A DNA stretch of 48,970 nt from CAZYCC01 sp964645985 (GTDB taxonomy: Bacteria > Bacillota > Clostridia > Oscillospirales > CAG-272). Below, piece after piece: positions 16,513-26,200 of this stretch. Under the pieces are notes generated by a model, which worked only from the letters and a program-made list of their open reading frames with translations, was not told the DNA's origin and did not search any database. The position numbers and the translations under genes were made by a program. The stretch is from assembly GCA_964645985.1 (NCBI GenBank), contig CAZYCC010000003.1, positions 1 through 48,970 of the forward strand, read 5' to 3'. Position 1 is the first letter of the stretch. The number at the start of each line of letters is the position of its first letter.

Positions 16513-17301
16513 ATGAATTTTCTCATCCACGCGGACACCGACATCGGCATATCGCGAAAAGCGAACCAAGACAGCCTCAGCGTGAAGATCCTATCGGATA
16601 CGCGCGGGGATAAGCGAATGGTCCTCGCGGTTCTTTGCGATGGGATGGGGGGGCTCTCGCGCGGGGAGCTCGCCAGCGCCTCGGTGGTTCGCGCCTTCGA
16701 CCGATGGGCGATGGACGCGCTGCCCGCTGTTCTTGCGAATACCCCCGCAGGCTCGGACATTGAGGACAGCGTCATTCGCGCGCAGTGGGGAGGTCTCATC
16801 ACCGAGCAGGACAAATCCATAAAATCCTACGGCAAGCTGACCGGCGCGCAGCTCGGGACAACGGTTGTCGCGCTTCTGCTCACCGATCGGCGCTACTACA
16901 TCCTCAATGTTGGAGACTCGCGCGCGTACGAGCTACGCGGGGGGATCCGCCAGCTGACAAACGACCAGACGGTCGTTTCGCGGGAGGTCGCGCTCGGGCG
17001 GATGACCGAGGATGAGGCGCGCCTCGATCCGCGCCGCAACGTCCTGCTCCAGTGCATCGGCGCGGGAGACGACCTCTCGCCCGAGTTTCTCTTCGGCCCG
17101 ACCGAAAAGGGCGCTACCTATCTGCTCTGCAGCGACGGCTTTCGCCACGAGGTGACCCCGGAGGAGATGTGGGGCAGCCTTCGCCCTGATTATCTTCCCG
17201 ACGAGAGCACGATGAGCGCGAGCCTGCGCTCGCTTATCGACCTCAATATGGCGCGCGGGGAGAAGGACAACATTTCCGCCGTTTTGGTGAGGACACTTTG
17301 A
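16513..17301 (+). CDS. PP2C-type Ser/Thr protein phosphatase (pilus-locus copy)
   Basis: Soluble metal-dependent phosphatase expected to reverse the kinase encoded next. PP2C motifs in order: RKANQDS, the metal-binding AVLCDGMGGLSRGE, GTTVVALLL, ILNVGDSRAYELR, LTNDQT, LLCSDGF and GEKDNISAVLV near the C-terminus; all metal-ligand aspartates are present. I start at ATG 16513, which has AGGAGG 11 bases upstream and begins right at the domain (MNFLIHADTDIG); the frame is open 42 codons further up, but that part is Arg/Ala-rich and unsupported. 262 residues is the usual single-domain length. The kinase gene follows after 15 bases. Confidence 0.92.
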   Translation: MNFLIHADTDIGISRKANQDSLSVKILSDTRGDKRMVLAVLCDGMGGLSRGELASASVVRAFDRWAMDALPAVLANTPAGSDIEDSVIRAQWGGLITEQDKSIKSYGKLTGAQLGTTVVALLLTDRRYYILNVGDSRAYELRGGIRQLTNDQTVVSREVALGRMTEDEARLDPRRNVLLQCIGAGDDLSPEFLFGPTEKGATYLLCSDGFRHEVTPEEMWGSLRPDYLPDESTMSASLRSLIDLNMARGEKDNISAVLVRTL

Positions 17302-17316
17302 GGAGAGGAAGGAAAA

Positions 17317-19020
17317 ATGCTCGAAATCGGGTCTCTCATCGACGGGAAATATAAAATCTTAAACGAGGTGGGGCACGGCGGAATGAGCGTCGTCTACCTC
17401 GCGATGAACGAGAAAGCAAACAAGCAGTGGGCGATCAAAGAAGTTCGAAAGGACGGGGTAAAGGATCACGAGCTTGTACGGCAGGGGCTCATCGCCGAGG
17501 TTGACATTTTAAAGAAGCTCAGCCACCCCGCGCTGCCGAGCATCATCGACGTCATCGACTGGGGAGATTCCTTCCTCATCGTGATGGACTACATCCAGGG
17601 CAACTCCCTCAAGCAAGCGCTCGATGAGTACGGCGCGCTGCCTCAGGATGACGTCATCAAGTGGGCGATGCAGCTGTGCGACGTGCTCGGGTATCTGCAC
17701 ACGCGCAACCCGCCGATTATCTATCGCGACATGAAGCCGGCGAACATTATGCTCAAGCCGGATGGCAATATCAGCCTCATCGACTTCGGCACGGCGAGGG
17801 AATTTAAGGCGCAGAACGTTAATCTTGACGACACGGTGAGCGTCGGGACGATAGGATACGCCGCTCCCGAGCAGTACGGCGGGCGCGGGCAGAGCGACGC
17901 GCGCACCGACATCTACAATCTTGGCGTTACACTGCACTATCTGCTGACCGGCGTCCCTCCTTCCAGCGATCCCTACGGGGTGCTTCGCCCGATTCGCGAA
18001 ATTAACCCCGCCCTCTCGGTCGGTCTTGAGCGCATTATCCTCAAGTGCACACAGCAGGACGCGCGCAACCGTTATCAGTCCGCCGCCGAGCTGATGTACG
18101 CGCTCCAGCACTACAAGGAGAACGACGATGTATACAGCCGCAAGCAGAAGGGCAAGCTCGCGGCGTTTCTCACCCCGGCGGTTCTTTCGATAGTTCTCGC
18201 GGCGGTCTCGGTCTGGGGATATATGTCGGCGGAGGCGAAGAAGCGGGAAAACTATGACTATCTCCTGCGCAACGCGGCGAGCGTGGACGACTATTACGAG
18301 GCGATCGTCACCGACCCCACGCGAGCAGATGCCTATCTCGGCAACGGCGAGGTGCCGGGGATCATCTCCTTCCTCACCTCCGACGGGGAACTGACGACCG
18401 AGGAGGGCGCCACTTTCACAGAGCTGCGCGGCGGCCTCACGCAGACCGACCGAGAGGGGTACAGCTCGGATGTCAATGTTCTCGAGACGCTCAAAACCAA
18501 AAATCCCGAGGTGTATGAGGACGTATGCTATGAGGTAGGCGAGGCGTATCTCTTCTACTACACCATCGGCGTGGAAAAGGACAAATACGCGCAGGCGGCG
18601 TCTTGGTTCAAAGACGCAGGAGATCGCTACCCCGACGCGAGGATGTACTGCGAAATTTCCGATTGCCTGCAGAATATCGAAAAATACCGCCGCGCCGAGC
18701 AGTATGCCAAGCTCTCGCAAGAGTTCGAAACGCTCTGGGAAAAGGAAAAAGACCTGCTCGACCGCGTGGAGGACTTTGATGAGGATATGCGTCTGCGCGT
18801 CTGGAACGAGGTGGTGCGGATGATCTCGGAGAACGCCGCCGCCTTTTGCGAGGTTGCGCCGAAGGAAGAGATCAGCGGCACCCTCACGCGCATTGCGAAC
18901 GGCGCGGACGGCATCGGCGGCGCTTTCCTCGAGGACAGTCTTGCGACCTTGCGCGCCAACCTCGAGACCGCGCGGGCGAAAGTTCTCTCGGTGAAGGATC
19001 AGGCGGAGGAGGGCGAGTAG
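17317..19020 (+). CDS. Transmembrane Ser/Thr protein kinase (Hanks type) with extracytoplasmic helical domain
   Basis: 567 residues. The kinase domain (about 10-268) has a Gly-rich loop GHGGMSVVY, Lys41 (WAIKEV), Glu61, catalytic loop YRDMKPAN (Asp138, Lys140, Asn143; YRD instead of HRD), Asp156 of DFG and an APE motif in YAAPEQYGG. A single membrane helix (about 281-303) leads to a 260-residue, mostly helical, TPR/Sel1-like outer region without PASTA repeats, so the input signal probably differs from that of the PASTA kinase at 45413. GGAAGG lies 6-11 bases before ATG 17317. It lies between its likely phosphatase (15-base spacing) and a small membrane protein (4-base spacing), and close to the FHA protein, its likely substrate or reader. 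Confidence 0.92.
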   Translation: MLEIGSLIDGKYKILNEVGHGGMSVVYLAMNEKANKQWAIKEVRKDGVKDHELVRQGLIAEVDILKKLSHPALPSIIDVIDWGDSFLIVMDYIQGNSLKQALDEYGALPQDDVIKWAMQLCDVLGYLHTRNPPIIYRDMKPANIMLKPDGNISLIDFGTAREFKAQNVNLDDTVSVGTIGYAAPEQYGGRGQSDARTDIYNLGVTLHYLLTGVPPSSDPYGVLRPIREINPALSVGLERIILKCTQQDARNRYQSAAELMYALQHYKENDDVYSRKQKGKLAAFLTPAVLSIVLAAVSVWGYMSAEAKKRENYDYLLRNAASVDDYYEAIVTDPTRADAYLGNGEVPGIISFLTSDGELTTEEGATFTELRGGLTQTDREGYSSDVNVLETLKTKNPEVYEDVCYEVGEAYLFYYTIGVEKDKYAQAASWFKDAGDRYPDARMYCEISDCLQNIEKYRRAEQYAKLSQEFETLWEKEKDLLDRVEDFDEDMRLRVWNEVVRMISENAAAFCEVAPKEEISGTLTRIANGADGIGGAFLEDSLATLRANLETARAKVLSVKDQAEEGE

Positions 19021-19024
19021 ACAA

Positions 19025-19576
19025 ATGACCTACGACACCTATCGCGCGGTCTTCTTCATCGCGGCAGTAGGGGCGGGGGCGGCGTTTCTCACGGCAATCG
19101 TCCTCTTCTTTGCGCTGCGCATTCCGCGCGTCCTCGGATACCTCACCGGGTCGGCGCAGCGGCGCGCCGTCGCGCGCATCCGCAGTGAGACGGCGGTCTC
19201 CGGGCGCACGGCAATGGCAGGTTCGCACGCCGAGAGCGCCGCCGCGCCCGCGGAAGCCTCCTCCGCCGCCTCCGGCGGCAGCTCTTCCGCGGGGAGCTCC
19301 TCCTCCGCAAAGGGAAACGCCGCGCGCCCGCACTCCGCGCGCATCGCCCTCGGGGAGAAGGGCAGCGGCCCCTCCACCTCGAAGCTGACGACAGGCGAAT
19401 TTCCCGCGCGCGGCGAGGAGACCACGCTCCTGCAAAAGAACAAACCGCCTCGGCAAAGGGAAATCCCGCCGGGCGAGGAAAGCGCCCCTCTCGCGGGGCC
19501 GCTCTTAATCGAGCGGGAGATTACCTTCCTCCACACCGACGAGTTCATCCCGCCCCCCGCCCATCCCGGTTACTGA
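19025..19576 (+). CDS. Single-pass membrane protein of unknown function, kinase-linked
   Basis: 183 residues; I do not recognise a named family. An N-terminal membrane helix (about 8-32) is followed by a basic stretch (QRRAVARIR) and a Ser/Ala/Gly-rich, Pro-containing cytoplasmic tail with many possible Ser/Thr phosphosites. It ends in an ordered-looking segment with REITFLHTDEFIPPP. The ATG is 4 bases after the kinase stop, so it is co-translated with the kinase. I infer it could be a kinase substrate or an adaptor for the FHA domain (the TTGEFP and ETTLLQ segments resemble threonine phosphosite contexts), but nothing in the sequence proves this. Confidence 0.6.
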   Translation: MTYDTYRAVFFIAAVGAGAAFLTAIVLFFALRIPRVLGYLTGSAQRRAVARIRSETAVSGRTAMAGSHAESAAAPAEASSAASGGSSSAGSSSSAKGNAARPHSARIALGEKGSGPSTSKLTTGEFPARGEETTLLQKNKPPRQREIPPGEESAPLAGPLLIEREITFLHTDEFIPPPAHPGY

Positions 19577-19660
19577 CGCGCTCTTCCTGCGTTGAGCTTG
19601 CCGGCCGAAAGCCGCTACGCTCATCGAGTTTCTTTTCCCCTCTTTCCTTCTTTCGCTTTC

Positions 19661-20212
19661 ATGTCCGCCTCTACCGCACAAAGCGCCGCAGGGTTTTCTC
19701 TGAAACGGCTGCGCGCGCTTCTCGCGGGGCAAGTGGGGTGCTTCGCCGTCTCTTTCTTCTCTCTTTCCTTCACGCCGCTGCTGACGCGCGGGGGTAGGGG
19801 GGAGCGCGCCGGCACTATCCTTCTCGCCTCGCTGTTCTGGTTTTTCTTCCTCGCGGGGATTGTACTTGTCATCCTCGCGGGAGCGTACACGAAGCAGAAG
19901 CGCGCCGCCCTTCGCGGGAAGGGTGTTTTGCCGCGTCATCTGCCCGGCGTTATTTGCTTTCGCGGAGCGTCGCGGGCGTGCTTTTCCCTGCCGCGCGTGA
20001 TTTTCTACGCGGTTTTCGCGGTAGGGGCGGTTCTCCTCGTCTGCGATTTGCTGTTTTCCTTCCTGCCGGGGAGTCTTCTCCCCCTGACACTGTCCATTAC
20101 GCTGTTCGCCTTTGCCCTACACGCGGTGGCGGACGGCGAAACCTACCAAACCTATGCGATCCTGAAAAACTCGCATGAGCATCTGCCGAAAAGGATGGGC
20201 CACCATGAGTAA
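19661..20212 (+). CDS. Four-helix membrane protein of unknown function
   Basis: 183 residues with about four membrane segments (around residues 20-45, 50-75, 108-133 and 137-158) and short polar ends; no family recognised. The final GETYQTYAILKNSHEH part is conserved-looking and cytoplasmic. I chose ATG 19661 over TTG 19592 because the extra 23 codons are not domain-like. Upstream of this ATG is a long pyrimidine tract (TTTCTTTTCCCCTCTTTCC) and no Shine-Dalgarno. The last codons overlap the start of the giant surface protein by 8 bases, which suggests translational coupling. Confidence 0.55.
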   Translation: MSASTAQSAAGFSLKRLRALLAGQVGCFAVSFFSLSFTPLLTRGGRGERAGTILLASLFWFFFLAGIVLVILAGAYTKQKRAALRGKGVLPRHLPGVICFRGASRACFSLPRVIFYAVFAVGAVLLVCDLLFSFLPGSLLPLTLSITLFAFALHAVADGETYQTYAILKNSHEHLPKRMGHHE

Positions 20213-23200
20213 CAAGCAAAGCGGCGCGCAGACCTCCGCGCGCCCCCGCCGCGCAACGCGCCTCGCCGCGCTCTTTTTAACGCTGGCGACACTTTTTACC
20301 TGCCTGCCGGCTCTCACGCCGGCGGCGGAGGCGCCATTGGCGAAGAAAGATTTTACCGTCACGGTCACCGGAGCTATGGTTCGCCTCTATGACGCGACTG
20401 TGAAGATCTTCGAGAAAGGCGCCGCGGGCGAACCCATCGAAACGAAGAGCACAGATTTCACGGGTGTGGCGACCTTCTCGCTCGAGGACGACCCCGCAAA
20501 GAGCTATACCTATGAGGTCTCCAAGACCGGCTACACCACGAGAACGGGGGATGTCGACCTCTCCGCAGGCGAGGTGAAAGTCACGCTCGAGTGGAGAGCG
20601 AAAAGAACCATCGCCGGCGTTGTGCAGGATGCCGACGGCGGCGCCCCGATCGACGGGGCGAGCGTCACCCTCAAAGGGGAGGATCTCGGCGAGGAGGGGC
20701 AGACCGAGACAACCGAGGCGGACGGGAAGTTCTCCTTCCCGGACATTTACGAGGGGACGTATACCCTCACGGTGACGAAAAAAGAGTACAAGAAGAGCGA
20801 GACTGCGGTCGATTTCGAGAGAAGCGACAATATCGTTATCGAACTTTCGAAAAAAACCGAGAACAGCCTCTCCTTTGAGGGCATAGACCCCGAGGCCGGA
20901 ATCGTGATAGCGTACAATACGCAGGTCACGCACGCGGCAAAATCGGACAAAGGACGGGTGGGCATTAAGTACAGCGTCAACGAAGAGGGCGCGGGGGTTG
21001 TCAGCGTCGACCCGGACTCGGGGCAGGTAACAGCGATAAAACCCGGAGACGCGACGATAACGGCGAGCCTCGAGGAGAACGATGAATATCTCGCCTGCGC
21101 CGTCTCGTACAAGGTAAAGGTCGTTCCCGCGGCTCAAGCGAGTTTTTCCTTTGATGATACCATTCCCGAAGCGATGGAGTGGGACGACGGGCCCTTCACG
21201 TACGCGGCCACAGGCGGATCGGGAGACGGGAAAATCACCTATTCCATCGACTCGCAAAACCCCGAAAATACCGCTACCATCAATCCGGATACCGGCGCTC
21301 TGACGGCGACAAGACCCGGGACGGTAACCGTCAAGGCGACTAAGGACGGAGGAGATAATTACAAGGTTGCCGAGGCAAGCTACACTATCGAATTTGAAAA
21401 AGCGACGCAATCTCCTTTAGCTTTCCAATTTATCGGTGATTCCGACAGTCACAGCGTCGTTTACGGAGGGGCGTTCTGGGCAAGCGCGATAGGCGGAAGC
21501 ACAGATGAGGCCATCGTTTATTCCATCTCCGACGAGGGAAAAAGCCTCGCCACCGTCGACGCGTTCGGTATTGTGACACCGCTCGGAAAAGGAACAGTCA
21601 CGGTAAAGGCGGTTCGCCCGGGAGGCGATCTTTATAATGACGTGGAAGCCACCTACGAGCTTGACATCCTCCCTGCGGAGCGGGTGGAAACCGGTTTCAA
21701 AATAGAAGGAGGCAGTTTTAACAAAAAGTGCGGAGAAAACAATAACACGTTTACGAACCCTATCGAATTTGGCGACAGAGAATCTCCAAGCGAGGTTTCC
21801 TATTCCACCACCGCGTCCTGCGTCAGTGTGGACGGGGAAGGGGTTGTTACGCTGAAGGGGCGCGGTATCGCGATGATCACCGCGACGGTCGCCGAGAACG
21901 AGCAGTACAAGGAGAGAACCTACTCCTATATCCTCTTCATCGACGGGGCGGATCAGGAGATCACGTTTGCGAATGACCCCGTACCCCCTCTCACATACGG
22001 GGAAAACGTTACTTACACCAATAAGGCAAGCGCGAAGCCAACAGGCACCGCCGCCGCGCCGGAGGACGTTCCCGTCTCCACCATCACCTACTCCATCACC
22101 TCTAGCTATCCCGACGAGAATACCGCGAGTATTGACAGCGCGACCGGCAAGGTAACTCCGCTCAAAGCGGGAAAAGTGGTCATCACGGCGACCGCCGCTC
22201 CGACCTCTTGGTATAACGGCGCCTCCGCCTCCTATACCCTAACCATCCAGCGCGCCGACCAGACCGTTCACTTTGAAAAGGGGCAGGTAGAGGAGGATCG
22301 TGTCTCAGTCGAGGTGACCTTCAACGATAACGGAAACCACTTCCAAAACAAGCTCCTCAGCGATGAGATTAGCGTGGTGGACGCGAAGGTTAGTTACAAG
22401 GTTACCAGCGGAGGGGAATATGTCAGCGCTGACGACGGCGGCGAATCCATCGGTGATGGCAAATTCCTCCCGGAGGAAAGCAAAGGCAGCTTCACCATCC
22501 TCGGTGCGAAGACGATAGTTGTCGAGGCGACCATCGAGGAAACCGAGCAGTATAATGCGGCGACCCTCAGCTATACGCTCACTGTCCATAAGGATCAGCA
22601 GTCCGTCTCCTTTGAGAAAAGCGGCACCGTCACCGTTTTTGCGGGGCACAATCTCAAAGGGTATAACGTCAGCGCGCCCGGACAGCTCACCGTTACACAG
22701 AGCGAGCTGCACGGAGAGGGCGCAATCACTTATTCCTGCGAGAATGACGGCAGCGGCGATGAGCAGGTCATCAAGAGCCTGACACCGGAAGGGCAGCTCG
22801 AACTTACCTACAACGCGGGCAGCGTCACCATTAAAGCTTCGGTCGCGGAGGACGAGAACTATGAGGGGGCGAGCGACAGCTTTACTCTCCAAGTGAAATG
22901 GTGGGAGCCCGATAACCCCGACGATTATTTTACCCTCGACGGGGACAAAAACGACCCAGATAACGAATGGTTCACAGGCGACGTCACCCTGCGAGGGGCA
23001 AAGGGTGCGACGGTCGGTTTCGAGCACCAAAACGGAAGTAGCGATTTCGAAGAGTCGCACTTGCTCGAGGCAGCAAACGAAGATGGTACTTACGAAATTG
23101 AATTCCGGCTGCGCAGCTGGAACGGCGACATTTCCAGCCCAATTAAGCGCGAGGTCAAGCGCGACGGCACAGACCCCGAAGGATCGCTTGAGCGCAACGT

Positions 23201-26200
23201 CCCTTCGGTCAAATACAAGCTGCTTGAAATTCTCACTTTGGGCACTTGGGCCTCGGACGACCCCGTCACCTACACGGTGAAAGATCCGAGCGATAAGACC
23301 TCAAATGTCGCGAGTATAGAATACTATGTCGATGAGGGAACAAGCGTTGACGATCGGGACATTCTAGAAGAAAAGGACCGGGGAGGGCAGATCGCCTGGA
23401 AACCTTACGATGAGGGCGGCATTCTCATCGACGAGGAGGACAAAACGAACCGCGAGTTCGTCGTCTATGTGAAAATCAAAGACAACGCGGGCAACGTTAC
23501 CTACCTCAATTCCGCGGGAACGGTCTATGACCACTCCGAGCCTGTCGTCGTGCTCGAACCCGCCTCCGTGGGCAACACCCCCGTATCCGGCGCGGGAGAG
23601 GGGTATTGGCTGGGCGATGTCACCTACACGCTGTCGGTTAAGGACGGACTGCCGACCTCGGGTCTTTCGCGCGTGTTCTACACCATCACCGTGAATACCG
23701 TAAGCGGCGACGTAAAGAAAGCCGTCACATCGACAGACGGGCCGGTGGAGCTCTTTACCTTTGATCTCGGGGGCGATGAGGAGCGCGTTTCCGACTATCA
23801 AAAGAACGATATAAAGATTCTCTCCGAAGGGCTGCTGGAAAATGACACGGTGACGCTCACCGTCACCGCCGTAGACCTCGCGGGCAACAAAACCGACGAT
23901 AAGCTCGTGATGCACGTCATCGACAAGGCGGCGGTGGTTACCCTCTCGCAGATCGAGGAGAACTTCTATCAGGACGATCGCGAGATGACCATCACCATCG
24001 CGGGAAGACCGAACACTTTCGATGCGGATAAAGTCGGCATCCACTATACGGCAAAGAACGCGAGGGGTGATGATGTTCAAGGCACCGTCATCCTTCCGCA
24101 GAAAAACGACTGGACAGCAGAGCCTGACGGCAGTCGACACGCTACCGTCGTCTTTAGAGCGGACGCCAATTACAGCGACATCGAAGTGACCTACACCGAC
24201 CCCGGGGTAAAAGAATCGCTCGTCGGCAGCGCGTCTCTCGGAAACGGCTTCACGGTTGACCGCACCGATCCTTACGGCAAGCTCGTTCTCGCGGATACTA
24301 CATGGAGCACCCTCGCCGAGACGCTGACCTTCGGGCTTTACCGCTCGAGCACTGTTCATGTTTCCACAAAGGATGTGGACGATGACACCTGCGTGCCCGC
24401 TCCGAGCGTCTCCTATATTAAGACAAGCGATGACACGCCCAAGACGGTGGATGATCTTGAAGCGGAGACTTCGTGGCAGGCCTTTTCCCCGTTTGACATC
24501 ACAACCGATGAGATCATCGTCATCTATCTGAAAATCGTCGACTCTGCAGGGAACACCACTTATATCAGCTCAAACGGCCTAATCCTCGACACGAGGGGGG
24601 CGACGATCACCCTCACGCCGACCGTCGCGGCAAACGAAAACGGTTACTATAACGGCGATGTCCCGGTGCAGGTTCATGTGGAAGACAATATGGGGGATAC
24701 CTACGCCGGTCTTCGCAGCGTAAGATACACCATTTCCCATAGCGATCCTTCGGGGAGCGGTTCTTCCGCGTCGGTCTCCGGTTCCTTCCCCATCGAGGAA
24801 AAAGAAGACCCCACGCTCGCCGACCGCGTCAAAACCCTTAATGAAACGATCACCGTCCCCTCCGGCCAATTCAACGCGGACGACATCGTCCTGACCGTCG
24901 AGGCGTACGATAACGCGGGCAACCGCGCCGTAGAGGAGCTTCCCCTCAAGATCGATATAACGGCGCCGGTAATCAGTCTTTCCTACGATATAACGAAAGG
25001 CAACCTCCACACGGTGAACGGAGAGCAGCGCGGCTACTTCGGCAGCGCGCGCACGGCGACCATCACCATCACCGAGCGCTCATCCACCTTCGATGCGCAG
25101 GCGGCGACGGCAGGCATCACCTTCACCGCCGTCGACCGGGCGGGCAACGCCCTCGCGCTCGACCGTGACCGGATGATCTCCTCGTGGGAAACGCACGAGG
25201 GATCGACTCCCGATGAGGCAACCCATACAGCGACCGTCTCCTTCGATGTCGACGGGAACTACACGCTCGGCATCGTCTACACCGACCGCGCGGGCAACGC
25301 GGCGAAGGGCGTCATTGTCCCCGTGGGAACCGACGCGCCCTATCTCTTTACCGTTGACCGTATAGACCCGCTCGCGACCCTTACCATCGAGAGCAACAGC
25401 TGGGATAGCCTGCTGGATGTGCTCACCTTTGGGATCTGGAGCCGCAGCTCCGTCACCGTCCGCGCGGACGCGGACGACGCGACGAGTCCCTTCACGGTCG
25501 ACTACGTCAAGCTCGACACGCCCGCCGCGCTCACGCGGGCGGAGCTCGACGCGCGCACCGACTGGTCGGCTTTCACCGAGATTACCGTGGACGCGGAGAG
25601 CGCGGACGAGCGCTTCGCCGTGTATCTGCGCGTGCTCGACTACGCGGGCAACCGCCTGTACGTTAGCTCTGACGGGCATATCGTGGAAAAGACCGCGCCC
25701 GCCATCACCCTTACCCCGGATCCGACCGACATCATGCACAACGGCGTCGGCGTCTACACGGGCGACGTCAATGTTCTTCTGAATATCGACGAGAACGAGC
25801 CCTCCTCCGGCATTCGCCGGGTGGAATATTGGGTCACCTGCCGAGGCGTTGAGACAGCGCGCGAGACGCTCTTCTCCTTCGACTACACCCGCGCGTGGGG
25901 GCACAGCAGCAATGGCGGTCACCTCGCGATCACCGAGAACGGCGCCACCACCGAGCAGGATGGCACAACCCCCGGGGCGGGCGACCTTGTCACGCACTTC
26001 GCGCGGACTATCGTTATCGACGCGGAGGAGAACAACAGCTGCGATGTGGTGCTCTCGGTTGCCGTCACCGACAACGCGGGCAACTACACCGGTCGATCGA
26101 TCCCGCTCGACATCGACATCACCCGCCCGACAATCTCGCTCTCCTTTGATAACAACGCGCCGCGCAAGATTGTCTCTGGGCGCGGTTACTATCCCGCCGC

